Origin: Miscanthus floridulus
Lineage: Eukaryota > Streptophyta > Magnoliopsida > Poales > Poaceae
Assembly (NCBI RefSeq): GCF_019320115.1
Contig: NC_089581.1
Span: forward strand, 73,706,101 to 73,770,100
Direction of reading: 5' to 3'
DNA: 64,000 nucleotides
Shown here: positions 35,001 through 47,200 of the stretch, piece after piece
Numbering within the stretch: position 1 is the stretch's first letter
Layout: the number at the start of each line of letters is the position of its first letter
Notes under the pieces: generated by a model
The model's database searches: none
What the model saw: only the letters and a program-made list of their open reading frames with translations
Told to the model about the DNA's origin: nothing
Position numbers and translations under genes: made by a program

Positions 35001-35080
35001 TGGACTTTCTTATGTGTGCAATAATATTTCAACACCAATGTCTCCTCTGCTCTACATTACACTAAGGAGAGACTTGCTCC
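35001..35080. repeat. Direct repeat copy 2 (partner at 27333-27410)
   Basis: Begins immediately outside the LTR terminus at 35000 and reproduces about 75 bp of 27333-27410. See the finding on this pair. Confidence 0.75.
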
Positions 35081-35690
35081 TCACTCCAAGGTTCTTGCAA
35101 GTTCAACAAACATCGACAAAGACACTAATGCAATAAAAAACAAATAGAAGCCAAATGACTTGAGCTACACCATGCTCAATAGATTGTAAGTGCGAGACTT
35201 GCGTCGGCTGCTAAAATTGTAATGGTTGTCACATGTACCTTCTTTAGATTTGTTTCCTTAGGGAGCCACATAGGTATTTAAATTTACTATGCACGCAAGA
35301 AAGTCCCAGCATCATAAATCTTTCTAGGCTAGACACATCTCATGTTATATATGGAAACTATTTTTGTATGAGTACTTTCATTGAATCCCTAAAGAAAACA
35401 AATAAAATTGAAACAAAACAACAGAAAAGTAAAGGCAAAAACAATATTCTAAACTTGTTCAGATGAACTCCTCGCTGCATGGTTCTTTCAAATTCAACAA
35501 ATTTTATCAAAGACATGGGTTGGCTTCAACAGAGATCAAAGGCATTCATGAATGTTTAACATATTATAGATCAGATCAAAGACAAATAGAAAGAAATCTA
35601 TAGCAAAAAGCAACCAACAGGGTGTACAAACTAGCTACAAAATGACCAAAGGACATGAGCTACACCAAGCTCAATAGAGTTTAACCCATC
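35081..35690. other. Old repeat-like DNA with internal duplication; no gene
   Basis: The phrases 'ttcaacaaacatcgacaaag' and 'gacttgagctacaccatgct' near 35100-35175 recur in altered form at 35497-35680. This is a diverged duplication without coding content. Confidence 0.45.
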
Positions 35691-35691
35691 T

Positions 35692-35833
35692 AAGGCCTTG
35701 TTTGGATGCGTACATATTCATCTTGATCCACATGTGTTGAAGTGGATTGGAGTAGAATTAAACTAAATTCCATTCCACTCCACTCCAACACATGTGGATT
35801 GATGTGGATACACATGCATCCAAATAAGGCCTG
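35692..35833. mobile_element. Hairpin MITE, about 140 bp
   Basis: Inverted termini 'aggccttgtttggatg' and 'catccaaataaggcct', with complementary inner arms ('ccacatgtgttg' and 'caacacatgtgg'). Short, non-coding, typical of grass MITEs that insert near genes or old elements. No certain target duplication. Confidence 0.75.
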
Positions 35834-35951
35834 ATACAAAGTTCAACAAAAGTTAACACCAACATGCAAATAAGAGTTCACATATTTTGTAAGGGCATCC
35901 CATAGATCAAACTTATTCATGGCTACTAATACTACTGATATGTCCCACAGA

Positions 35952-36836
35952 TCAAGGGTCGAGGTTGGCATTCAAGATCTCATCCACATCCACCTTCAGT
36001 AAGACGGCATTGGCAGATGGCTCAACACTCTTGATTAGATTGGCAATGTCATCGTCCATTGAATGTGGTGGAAAACCCTGCTTCACCACTCTAAGGTTCA
36101 CCACTGTGCAAATCTAAAGCTAGGCAGCAGCCAGCGCCATGGTCGCCCCCTAACGAATGACTTCGATCACCACAGCTCGAATTCAGGCTGGCCGGGCATG
36201 GAGGTGCTCCTCTACGGTGAATAGATTATCTACTCTTCCAATGGGGAAGGCCGCATTACAGGCAGCTAGCATAGACATCTATAGGGTGTCGACCCATGTT
36301 CTTAGTACCACAACAAGGTTCATCATGTGTTAGGCCTTCTGCTATGCGATCACCATGTCGGCTCATGCTAGGGAGGCCAGATTCTTGGAAGCTTAAAGTG
36401 CATCGCACGTGGCATCTAGCTCACCACATAGCATCCTAGTGTATGGCCTGGTCGATGACATATCCACTTGGGCCTCAAGGTAATCCTTCAATAATTGATG
36501 GTTGCTTACGTTGTCTGAGGATTCACGCTCTTCTGATGATTTGCCCACTTTAGAACTAGAGGGCTGTGTGGGGACAAACGGGCTTGGTGGTAGCAAGCGG
36601 CGACGGAATGACTCTCCGGCACCACCGGGGGAAAGCCCCATGACCTAGGATGGTGCCACCATGGAGAAAGTGCTGCACAATATAAGCCAAATTCAAGCCC
36701 ATGTAGGATAAGGGGGAGAGCAATCTGATTGAGAAGGCAAACAACTTTTACCGAACTGACTGGCGCAACATGGCACGGAATCACGGGTGGCTACCCTCAT
36801 TGGGGGATGCCTCCATAGGGCTACTTTCCATGCATG
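35952..36836 (-). pseudogene. Antisense-type accessory gene of an older Tat element (H), broken
   Basis: Minus-strand coding-like sequence. One open piece runs from MGLSPGGAGESFRRRLLPPS (36641) through SSKVGKSSEERESSDNVS to ELDATCDAL (36393). A second piece at the end reads VVNLRVVKQGFPPHSMDDD, then IANLIKSVEPSANA and VDVDEILNANLDP (36110-35955). The last part has the same pattern as the C-terminus of the plus-strand genes in element C. Stops and frame shifts separate the pieces. Element A interrupts its upstream side at 36837. No known function; identification rests on pattern similarity alone. Confidence 0.5.
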
Positions 36837-36841
36837 ACCAT

Positions 36842-38634
36842 TGTCAACATAGAATTTCATCCCGTGCTGAGGACACACGTAGCAAGCCGAAAGGGTCTAC
36901 TCGATGGAGCAGATCTGCCTAGCTTCAGTGCAGGGGTGGTCGATCCTGCATAATCCTCTCGAGGCATGCCAGTCAATTTGACCCTGCAATTGACAAGGAG
37001 AGAAAGTTCATCAGTAACTAAGGGCGGAACTTGCCGATGTTGCCAGACAGTCCCGAATGTACGGCTGTGAGAGCCAATATGAAAGGAAATCGGCTAAATA
37101 GCCAATTCCAGTATATTCATGAGAATAAGTCAGTTAGAGCTCATGGGGTTGTGTGAAGAGAATCGATTATCATTCAGGATAAACATCATTTAAACAAATA
37201 TTAATCAATGGCAATAAGATATCAATGATGATCGGTCCATGCTAAGCCAATGATTACGAGTAACCAAACTCCTTTTTATATAAAGAAACAATTCAACATC
37301 ACTTAATCCTTTAATAAAGATAAATCTAATGAACATGTTAGATCTCATCTATCGCCGTGACTAGTGGGCATGTGGTAGAATCATGCAGGCCGTAGAAACA
37401 ACAATAGACTCAATGACCCTAACTCATTACTTATATCAGTGGGGCATGAGGCATAATCATGCAGGCCGTAATACAATAACAAGATCATGGGGCTAACACA
37501 TCTTTCAACTTATCTCTACTTCAATGATCTCGTGATGTCAACTGTTTGTGAAAGCATTTGATATCGGCTAAACAGCCGGTTCAGGCATATCGCATAGTTA
37601 TAGTCATGTTTTCTCAGGAACGGGTCTATCAACCAACGATCCCACTCCATGGTGCCAATAGTGGGGTGAGAGGTAGAATCCCATAGGCTGTGATGACGGG
37701 CCATAAAACAGTTCTCGCTAACCGATAGATGTACTCAAGATCAAACATGCCTTAACCACACGCTATGCACGATTAAGATTGATGGAAACAACCGATAAAA
37801 ACATAACTCATCGCTTAAGATGAAGATTAGATCAGTTCTAGACTAGCAAACAATGAGTTAAACAAGATATAAGGCCGATCCAGATCAATCTCAATCGGGC
37901 AGTGATATTGTTGTAATTAGATAAATAATGAAAGCAATAAGCAATATCGGTAACTTAATGAATCTACCAAAGACTGTCACTCTAAGATAGAGCCGATAAC
38001 TTGACCTTGATCCAATTCAAGCAGTGGGGTGTGAGGTAGAATCACACAGGCCATACTTGAATTAGGCAAGAGTCAATAACTAGCTTATACCAGAGCCACA
38101 GTGGGGGTCGACCGGATCGATGCAGCCATACGAACAGAGGTATAAACCATGACGGTACTTACAACAAGCAGTGGAGGTCGACTCGATCGATGCAGCAGTA
38201 CTTGCCAAAGAACTCATTGAGATCTACTCTACTCCTACTCCTAAGGGGTGGCCAGAGTTGAAAAAAGTAATTGACTTGTATTTGATTGATTGATTGCGTC
38301 TTACAATAGTCGGGGTTTGGTATTTATACCCGGAGCCTAAACATGAATCCTACTCGAGCACAATTTGTTACAATCTTTGGCATAAAATGAAAATATTCCT
38401 AATTTAAGATAACTTGGACTATAATCTTTCCCTTTTTGTAGAGTCCAACACATTTTTGTCCTAGCGTCGAGCGTAGCCTTTGTCGTTATCTGCTGGCGCT
38501 GTCTGAAGAAAGCTGATTCCTAGATTTTGCATTTGAATCAACTGTTTCTGATCCATCTGCAACTGATCCCTTGATGATACGATCTTGGGAGCTTCTAGGT
38601 CCCTATGACTCTCCTTCCAAATTTTGGTGTAAAC
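36842..38634 (-). repeat. 3' LTR of element A (1793 bp)
   Basis: Minus-strand start TGTTTACACC at 38634. Contains repeated motifs of the form 'gtggggcatgaggcagaatc...caggcc' (37362, 37438, 37656, 38024) and 'gtgg-ggtcgaccggatcgat' (38101, 38163). A TATA-like core promoter is at 38321-38328 on the minus strand. Confidence 0.88.
38321..38328 (-). promoter_or_regulatory. TATA box of the Tat LTR
   Basis: Minus-strand 'gggtataaatacc', about 310 bp inside the LTR start. The same element is kept at 41116-41123 (element A 5' LTR), 49578-49585 and 57638-57645 (element C LTRs), which supports it as the LTR core promoter. Confidence 0.6.
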
Positions 38635-38653
38635 ACATGCCCCCCAATTTTGG
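38635..38653 (-). other. Polypurine tract of element A
   Basis: Minus strand CCCAAAATTGGGGGGCATG directly before the 3' LTR start. This primes plus-strand DNA synthesis and fixes the element's orientation. Confidence 0.8.
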
Positions 38654-39544
38654 GACAAAAGAAATTTTGTTCCAAAATTACCTTGTCTGTGCTCCCGATA
38701 GGCCCGTAGCCATGGGCAAGGAATCTTGACCTGGGGTCTACTACTCATCGCCATCCATATCAACTCATGAGCCCATGCTTTAAAACTTTTTTAGAGCATT
38801 ATTGCTTCATGGGCGTTTTGGATTCATCCTTCCAAGCCGGCTATAAAAATGGCTATCCGACCTTGGTGAGAGCAAACTCAATGATTCAGCCATGTTCCAC
38901 TTCTATCTGCCTCCTCGGGTGTTTCCGATCCCGCTGGATCCTCCGTGGTTTGTCCTTTTGCTATGTAGATCTTGAGCGGTTAGGAGAATTCTTGTGCATA
39001 GGGCGATTGTGTCGCTCATTGCGTCCTGTCGAGCAAGAGGATCAGCTATTGCAATTAGGAGAATTCTTGTGATATCACTTGAGTCTTCTCTCCATGCTCG
39101 CAAAGTTGTCCTAGTGTTTGCAAGGGCTAAAATGTGTGGACACCTTCCCCTTGTTTACTCCACTGAATGCCCACTGGGAAAGCCACAGGCTTCTTCCCCA
39201 AAGTTTTCTGATTTCTCAAAAAATCGGTTGAATTTATGTTTAGGCGGGCGATTTCTTCTCTCCTTGGGCATAATGTTAGCAATGGGCCAACATCAACTCG
39301 CCTCGTGATGGACTTTGGCCTTGTTGGGGCCCAGACTCCCTTCAATCCAAAAAGAACTAGATAGGATAATCTCTGGTAAAATCTTCAAATCTTTTTTAGA
39401 TCTTTTGTAATTTGAGGAAGCAATAAGTCCGAATTTGTTATTTCTTCATTATCCATCTCCTAAACTTTCAGAGTGCCGTTCCGCTTCTATTTCTATTTCC
39501 AACCTCACACCCTTGGCGAAATCTATCTTCTCGCCTTCCTGGGC

Positions 39545-39552
39545 TATATAAA
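39545..39552 (+). promoter_or_regulatory. TATA box of the antisense gene in element A
   Basis: 'gggctatataaatgggcc' on the plus strand, 100 bp before the ATG at 39645. The equivalent site in element C (50801) lies at the same distance. Confidence 0.6.
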
Positions 39553-39644
39553 TGGGCCTCGACAGTTGATCTAAGGATAACTCACTTTGCCTCAAACCTT
39601 CTGCACCCTTAGCATAGTTCCTTCTTTTCCGTAAGTTAGAGATC

Positions 39645-39999
39645 ATGGAGAACAGCAAGAGGTTTCCTGAGAAGGTCTTCATCGGGTCTACATCATCGTG
39701 TCAGCGCCTTCATCGTCAGGAGGGTATATCCCATGATGCCTCCGCTGCCTCGGGGAACAGGGCCAACTTCATTCAGCCTTCAAGGCCTTCCTCGTCGATG
39801 GCTTGCCACCAGCCCCCTTGCCATGAAATGAGGCAGATTCATAATGACGATCTGCTTGCCTCCATTGATTGACATGGCCAGAGTCTCACTGAGTGTTTAT
39901 CCCTTGTAGAGTCAGCCCTAGCCATGGTTCGATGCTGATCACCTCCTATGGTCGATTCGGTGGAGGATAGGTTGGCTAAGGCCGAGGCTAGAATTGCGG
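39645..39999 (+). pseudogene. Antisense accessory gene of element A, exon 1 only
   Basis: Starts MENSKRFPEKVFIGSTSSC, is open to a stop at 39870-39872, and is then readable in other frames to VEDRLAKAEARIAG at 39999, where a GTGAGA splice donor follows. The protein type is unknown; homologous pieces occur in element C at 50901 and 52512-53347. Everything after the first exon was lost in the deletion that joins 40062 to the LTR. The gene is opposite in strand to the retrotransposon's own genes. Confidence 0.6.
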
Positions 40000-40062
40000 G
40001 TGAGATACTTGTCGTAACCTCTGCTTCTTTTCAATTTTGTCTCTGAGACTCTAATCACCTCC

Positions 40063-41414
40063 CCTTTTTATATAAAGAAACAATTCAACATCACTTAATC
40101 ATTTAATAAAGATAAATCTAATAAACATGTTAGATCTCATCTATCGCCATGACCAGTGGGGCATGAGGCAGAATCATACAGGCCATAGAAACAATAATTG
40201 ACTCGACGACCCTAACTCATTACTAATATCAGTGGGGCATGAGGCAGAATCATATAGGCCATAATATAATAACAAGATCATGGGGCTAACACATCTTTCA
40301 ACTTATCTCTACTTCAATGATCTCATGATGTCAACTGTTTGTGAAAGCATTCGATATCGGCTAAACAGCCGGTTCAGGCATATCGCACAGTTAAAGTCAT
40401 GTCTTCTCAGGAACGGGTCTATCAACCAACGATCCCCACTCCACGGTGCCAATAGTGGGGTGAGAGGTAGAATCCCACAGGCTGTGATGACGGGCCATAA
40501 AACAGTTCTCGCTAACCGATAGATGTACTCAAGATTGAACATGCCTTAACCACATGCTATGCACGATTAAGATTGATGGAAAACAACCGATAAAAACATA
40601 ACTCATCGCTTAAGATGAAGATTAGATCAGTTCTAGACTAGCAAACAATGAGTTAAACAAGATATAAGGCCGATCCAGATCAATCTCAATTGGGCAGAGT
40701 GATATTGCTGTAATTAGATAAACAATGAAAGCAATAAGCGATATCGGTAACTTAATGAATCTACCAAAGAGTGTCACTCTAAGATAGAGCCAATAACTTG
40801 ACCTTGATCCAATTCAAGCAGTGGGTATGAGGCAAAATCACATAGGCCATCCTTGAATTAGGCAAGAGTCGATAACTAGCTTATACCAGAGCCACAGTGG
40901 GGGTCGACCGGATCGATGCAGCCATATGAATAGAGGTATAAACCATGACGGTACTTACAACAAGCAGTGGAGGTCGACCGGATCGATGCAGCCGTACTTG
41001 CTGAAGAACTCACCGAGATCTACTCTACTCCTACTCCTAAGGGGTGGCCGGAGCCAAAAAAGTAATTGACTTGTATTTGATTGATTGATTGCTTCTTACA
41101 ATAGCCGGGGTTTGGTATTTATACCCAGAGCCTAAACATGAATCCTACTCAACCTTTGGCATAAAATGAAAACATTCCTAATTTAAGATAACTTGGACTC
41201 TAATCTTTCCCTTTTTGTAGAGTCCAACACATTTTCATCCTGGCGTCGAGCGTAGCCTCTGTCGTTATCTGTTGGCGTTGTCCGAAGAAAGCCGATTCCT
41301 AGATTTTGCATCTGAATCAACTGTTTCTAATCCACCCGCAACTAATCCCTTGATGATACGATCCTAGGAGCTTCTGGGTCCCTATGACTCTCCTTCCAAA
41401 TTTTGGTGTAAACA
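40063..41414 (-). repeat. 5' LTR of element A, truncated (about 1352 bp)
   Basis: Matches 37271-38634 of the 3' LTR but lacks the counterpart of 36842-37270. Homology begins at 'cctttttatataaag' on the plus strand. Confidence 0.85.
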
Positions 41415-41602
41415 ACCATGGATGAAGAACCTGGATCTAGGGCCAACGATCCTTGGGACATTGTCATGCCCACGTCCACCTATTGAGAGAGTAGGCAATT
41501 TCCAAATACTAGTTAAATTAAGCAGCATGAGCACAAATACTAGTGTGAGCATTGCACACATACTCTAGTTAAATGAAGATAAACAACATGAAGAGTGGTG
41601 AT

Positions 41603-43303
41603 TGTCGGTGTTTTGAGTTGCCACCAACAAGTAAATTTCTAATATTGCACGTCTAGTTCGGATGGTGTGCTAAGAGGACACGAGGTTTATACTGATTCAG
41701 GTAGAATGTCCCTACGTCTAGTTCATTACTGCTGCTCATGTTACTAGCACTGAAAGTTCATAGTAGGGGTTACAAATGATTGACAGGGGGACATGTCCCA
41801 ATTCTTTGGTGAGAGGAATGAATGGGTGTAGAGTGCTTGGTATCTTCTTGACTATGTGCTTATGTCTTCTAATCGGTCTAGGATTCGAGTCTGAATCGGT
41901 GTGATGTGTTTCGATGCGATCGATTTGAGTCGAGTCAAGTCGAGTCCCCTTATGGGATGCCTTGCTTTCCCTTTTATAGGCCAAGGGAAGGCATGGGTTA
42001 CAGTAGAGGGAAAAGAGGAGAATGAGAAGGAGAAGAAGTCCTTTAGGATCACTGGGTCCTTTTCCTTCATGTGAGGCCCGCTGACCCTGTTGATGTCAAC
42101 AGGGATAGCTCCTCATAGTGGCCCTGTTCGTCACTAGCACCATGTGTAGGCGTTGTCCCCCGATCATGGCGTTCCACTCCGTCTCGACGGACATCATGGT
42201 TAACTAATACGCCTATTAGTGCCCGTACAAGGGTTAAGCAGAACAACACTGGTACACCCAATGCTATTCTTGATGTGAATCCCTAGGTATGGCCCATCAT
42301 GGCCACAAGTTACATCGAGGCATGTCGGTCACCTCCCTGGTGTCAAAGCTTTGACCCAGGCCCATTTGCTAGGACCTGTAGTGGTTGGCGGTGGTATGGG
42401 TCTCCGTTGAGTGAGATGGAGCCTACGGCCTCAAGGTCGGGCGAGGCGGAGTCCTCCCCTAGATGTTGGGTGATGCGAAGTGTAGACCCAAGGGTCGGGC
42501 AAGGTGGATCCCATGGCCTCGAGGTCAGGCGAGATAGAGTCCTCCCATAGAGGTTAGGCAAGGTGGAGCGCAGACCCAAGGGTTGGGTGAGGTGGAGCAT
42601 AGACCCAAGGGTTAGGCGAGGTGGAGCATAGACCTAAGGGTCAGGCGAGGTGGAGTGCAGACCTAAGGGTCAGACGAGGCAGAGTGCAGACCCAAGGGTT
42701 GGGCAAGGTGGAGCCTATGGCCATAGGGTCAGGCTAGACGGAGTCTTCCCCCAGAGGCCGGGCGAGGTGGAGCGTAGACCCAAGGGTCGAGCAAGGCAAA
42801 GCGTAGACCCAAGGGTCGGGTGAGGCAGAGTGCATACCCAAGGGTTGGGTGAGGTAGAGTGTAGACCCAAGGGTTGGGTGAGGTAGAGCCCGTGGCCTTA
42901 GGGTCAAGCGAGACAGAGTCCTCTCTAGAGGTCGGGTGAGGCAAAGAGCAGACCTAAGGGTCGGGTGGGTCAGGTGAGGTGAACCACAGACCCAAGGGTC
43001 AGGTGAGGTGAAGCGCAGACTCAAGGGTCAGGTGAGGTGGAGCATAGACCCAAGGGTGAGGTGAGGCAAAGCTCGCAACCTTGGGGTTGAGTGAGACGAA
43101 GTCCTCCCCCAAAGGTTGGGCGAGGCAGAGCCCGTGGCCTCAGGGTTGGGTGAGGTAGAGTCCTCCCCAAAGGCTGGGTGAGGCAGAGCTTGTGCACTTG
43201 GGGGTCAGTTGGAGTTGTAGTCGCACCCTTGACTGCTTAGATGAATCAATGTTGATGGTTATTAGCTCCTCCTCTTTAGGTACCCTAGTATTGATCCTCG
43301 ACA
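41603..43303 (-). repeat. 3' LTR of element D (1701 bp)
   Basis: TGTCGGTG start and CTCGACA end (TGTCG/CGACA termini). Related to the solo LTR at 10199-11537. The right half is occupied by a 29-bp minisatellite. Confidence 0.8.
42408..43195. repeat. 29-bp minisatellite in the D LTR, roughly 26 units
   Basis: The unit is about 'gaggtggagcgcagacccaa' plus 'gggtcgggc', 29 bp. A longer variant with 'gcctatggcc' and 'gtcctcccc' phrases interrupts it several times. The units vary at many positions but keep register for most of the array. Confidence 0.85.
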
Positions 43304-43317
43304 GTAGCCCCCAAGCC
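43304..43317 (-). other. Polypurine tract of element D
   Basis: Minus strand GGCTTGGGGGCTAC immediately before the LTR start. It is comparable to the G-run tract in A and C, and shows that the gene at 44264 is antisense to the element. Confidence 0.65.
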
Positions 43318-44204
43318 TGTGGAGTAGTAGAATACTCCTTCGAAGGCTTTTCCGAATGGGAGGACTCTGAAGGCCTTTTCCTTCTTTTGTTGCCCACAGT
43401 GTGACCTAGGGATGGTGATTCCCTTTCATCGAGATCAGACCCCTCGGGGTATAGCCATGAGGTTTGGTGGGTTGAAAAAGGTCCTTCCCTAATTTTGACC
43501 CCTTCAGGGGTCTACCATTTTGTGACCATGTGTTTGGTCTCCTTACGAGCCCAACTTTCCTCAAGCCCCCACACGTAGCTAGAGTCTAGTCAAGGGCAGG
43601 CTTGTCTTTTTGACTGTCACCATATCCACAGTTTCCGCAATCAGTGAGGCTGAGCCATGCCATGATTTTCCTCTATGGATGAGCCACGATGCTCAATGAG
43701 TTGTTAGCTAGCTAGTCCAAGTGGGGCCTGGACATCTTGTTCGTGGGGATTTAGCTTGGGTCAACTAGTGACTGACTCTAGACCCTTGGCAGTCAATCCA
43801 TATAGTTCTCGGGTCCATTCGATCGGTCTCGAGGGCCTTCTGCCTTTCTTTTTGAGGGAGCATGGGCTGAGATGCCAACGATGCTCGTGCGCCTAGGTAC
43901 TGGCCATTACTGGGCCTATCCCTTTCCACCTCTCACCCTAAAGGTGTCTAGAGTGGTTTGTCAAAGCCATCGATGGGCCGCCCCGTGAACTCCTAGGCCT
44001 AGTTGGGCCATAGAGATGCTTTTAGATCTGTATTCCTTTTACTCATGACGAGTCGTGGCCTGTCCGGAAAGGCAAAATGTCCAGTGAGTTTTCTACGGGA
44101 ACGTATAGAGATTGTATGCACATGTCCCACGGTGGGGCATTGTGGCAGATCATGGCAGGTGCGGAGATTTAGGGCGACGGTTGGTTTCCTCACATCCATT
44201 GCCC

Positions 44205-44211
44205 TATAAAA
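44205..44211 (+). promoter_or_regulatory. TATA box of the antisense gene in element D
   Basis: 'gccctataaaacc' on the plus strand, 59 bp upstream of the ATG at 44264. Confidence 0.5.
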
Positions 44212-44263
44212 CCAAAGGGTTAGCCCCTAGGGTTCCATACCTTGCGTCCTTGCCTCCGTAGCC

Positions 44264-47200
44264 ATGACCACTACCACCAATCACCTAGGGTTCCTTGTCT
44301 CTGCATCCCCACTGCCGTCAAGCCCACATCCAACCATCCCCACCTCTAATGGATCCGTTGTGCCATTCTGACATCACCTTCCAGTGTATGGAAGGGCCTT
44401 GTCCATCGTGGTCTTCTCTATGCACAGACCTCGGCCGAGGAGTGGCTGCTACCCAGCGAGGAGGATCTACCATCACCACCCAATGGCTACATAGTGTCGT
44501 TTTCCCACTTCCATGAGCATGGGTTCGTGACCCTTGCCCAAATATTTCTTCAGGGGCTGCTACACTACTACAAGATCGAGCTATAGCATCTCAACACTAA
44601 TAGGATCCACCAAATGGCGGCGTTCATCACCCTGTGTGAGGGATTTATGGGGATCAACCCCCACTTTGTTCTATGGAGGTACTTCTTCACCATCATCCTC
44701 TAGAAGAAAAGGGAGAAGAGCGATAGGTAGGAGCTGCACATGCCGATGGGTGCGCTGGCATCCAACTCTGGAACAATTGGGTCGGCGAGTACCCACCGAT
44801 GCGGCTATCGACATCCAACAAGGGGTGACATTCATTGTGGTTCTACCTCAAGTTTAACTCTAGAACAACTAGGTCGGTGAGTACCCACCCTCTATCAGAG
44901 TTCACCGAACGCCTGATCGAATAGGCCTTGGAGTCATGAAGGAAGTGGGGCATTCCTAAGAAGGATAAGAAGAAGATCTAGGACCACATCACCACCATCC
45001 ACATCCTAAAGGAGAGTGGCCTAAAGGGGTTGGGCATCAGCGAGGCCTACCACACAAGGAGGGTGGTGCCATTGATGATGTGCGTGCTCCTGCTATATGC
45101 GATGGCGCTCGGGGCATCATTCAATGGAACAGAGCTTGCTGAGGGAGCACTCCCCTAATCTGAGGTTGCACAACGCATTAAGGAGGTGATGGAGCCTTTG
45201 TGGGATGACACAGGCGCCCGCTCGATTTTGTCTACCCGATGCTGAGACATCCTCCAATGTGGGCAGAACTAGGCCATGTCATCTTTGTAAGTTTCCCCTC
45301 CTCATACCTCCTCTTCAATTGATTTCCTGACCTCTTGATACTAACTTTGAGAGGGACGGTACTAGCCAAGGGACCTCATCTTTATGGATCACCCGATGCC
45401 ATTACCGAGGGATTCGTCCATGAGGGCGGTGAATCATGCCGAGGGTGAGCTGCTAAGGAAGGCAAAGGAGGACAAGGGGAAGAAGTAGTGGAAGCTGTAG
45501 GCGTGGGAGTGAGGGGAGAACACCGACAACGACAATGATGATGATGATGGAGACAACGATGAGGTAGTCGATGACATCAAGTGGGACGACCTAGAGAATG
45601 AGGATGTGCTGACAGGTATCAGTTTGTTCTTGTAGGAGTTAGGACCCTTCCCATTCCATGGAGGGGAGGGCACATCCGGTGAGCTAGCATAGACGGGTCG
45701 TACCGTCAGCCTACCTTATAAGCCATCAGGGGCGGGCGGCTCTATTGCCATGCTCGAGGTGCCAGTGGAGGTGGGTGCCTCTGCCATCACACCCCAAGAT
45801 CCAAGGGGAGCAAGCCTCTCTTCCTAGGAGAAGGGGGCGTGCTTGAAATAGCCTCGTCCCAATGAGGTAGAGCAGAGGTTGGGGGGTTCACCCCCGAAAT
45901 GTATCCACCACCCGATGGCACTAAGGTAAGTCATAAGCTCCTCTATTTTTCTCCATTTTGATTGGATTTCATCATGACTTATGCTTTTTGTCTCTTGTAG
46001 CATTGGGAGGCAGCGTAATCCTTTGGTGCTAGTGCCAAACAAGAGCATCGCCCTTCAAGCGAGGCGGCAGCCATCGGCTGGCATCACACCCATTTCGGGT
46101 GGGAGCGGAGCTAGCTTGACTGTGTCACCGGCTAGTCAGGCACCACCCATGGTGGCGCTCGTGCCCTCAGCAGGATGGGCAGACACAGGGGCTCATGGGA
46201 CGCCTTCAAAGGTCATGGAATAGCTGGTGATGGCGGCAATATCGCTACCAACGATAGGCCAGATGGGGCTGCCAACCGTGCTTGTGGCACCGATAATGGT
46301 GGGCATGATGCAGTTGGTTACAACCCCGCCAACATAGGCAGAGGTGGTGGCTATGATAGGTGGGTCATAGCTAGGCGCTATCATGGCGACGCCTAAGGAA
46401 TCAGCATGAGCCACACCATCAACAGCCCAGGTGATGGCATCTGGCATGGGTCGGACAGAGGGGTGGGTCGGACAGAGGGGGACGTGGCCAAGGGGTCCCT
46501 AGAGGTTGTAGTGCTTGGAGAGGAGTTAGCATCCATACCGCTGACCCCTTTCGTCACTAGAGGGAGTGTCCCAGCAAGAAAATCACGACGAGAAGGGTCA
46601 GCAGCGATCAGAGCTGGTGGGGAGCCGTCCCTAGCCCTAACGTCGATGGGTAGTGACTTGCCTGCATAGGGCGAGCCCCTGCTCTGGTTGGCGAGTCCGA
46701 AGGATCTAACATCGATGCTCTCCACTCTCGATTATGCCACAGAGAGCATGGAGTAGGAGAGCCTCGACATGGGGGTTGTGTCCATGCTCGAAGCCCTAGA
46801 CCACGCCAGAGGTGCCTTTGCACGATGTTGTCATTCCCTCTAGCTAGGTATTCGCTTGACCCTACTTCTCACCCTTTTCTTTCTTTATATATTTTTGTAT
46901 TTTGACCATCATCTCCTTTCAATCCCTTATCGCTCGTAGCCAAGGGAAGTCTCGGTTCCATCATGAGCAAAAGGAAACCTAGGACCACCTCACCAAGGAG
47001 GCGTGGCTATACGGGTAGGTCACCGCTTAGCTTATTGTCACCTAGCAGAGGATGGACAAGCTAACTCCCCTTACCGAGGAGGCAGACAGTCTTCGGTCAC
47101 CGTTGGCCAAGGCCTATCGACATGCTGACGAGGCTAAGAGGGCATTCAAGGCCCTATCAATGAGATCACAAAGGGATGATAAGGAGGCCTCCAAGGTCAG

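Larger units (their letters stand above)
36842..41414 (-). mobile_element. Tat-type Ty3/gypsy retrotransposon A, internally deleted (4.57 kb)
   Basis: The two ends are TGTCAACA (36842) and GGTGTAAACA (41414), flanked by the perfect 5-bp duplication ACCAT (36837-36841 and 41415-41419). On the minus strand the order is 5' LTR (41414 to 40063, truncated), a remnant of internal DNA with an antisense gene exon, a polypurine tract, and a complete 3' LTR (38634-36842). All of gag and pol, the primer-binding site and the last roughly 430 bp of the 5' LTR are gone. It inserted in an older element (H). Confidence 0.88.

Noticed and set aside
37271..37290. TATA-like sequence at the LTR breakpoint as the LTR promoter
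   Set aside because: A better conserved TATA box is at 38321-38328 and its equivalents in all four LTR copies, so the breakpoint is probably well downstream of the transcription start.
42408..43195. CRISPR-like look of a regular short repeat array
   Set aside because: Units are contiguous 29-bp minisatellite copies without unique spacers, inside a plant LTR.
45434..46823. Several minus-strand frames rich in Ser and Pro
   Set aside because: Antisense shadows of the acidic, low-complexity part of the element D gene.
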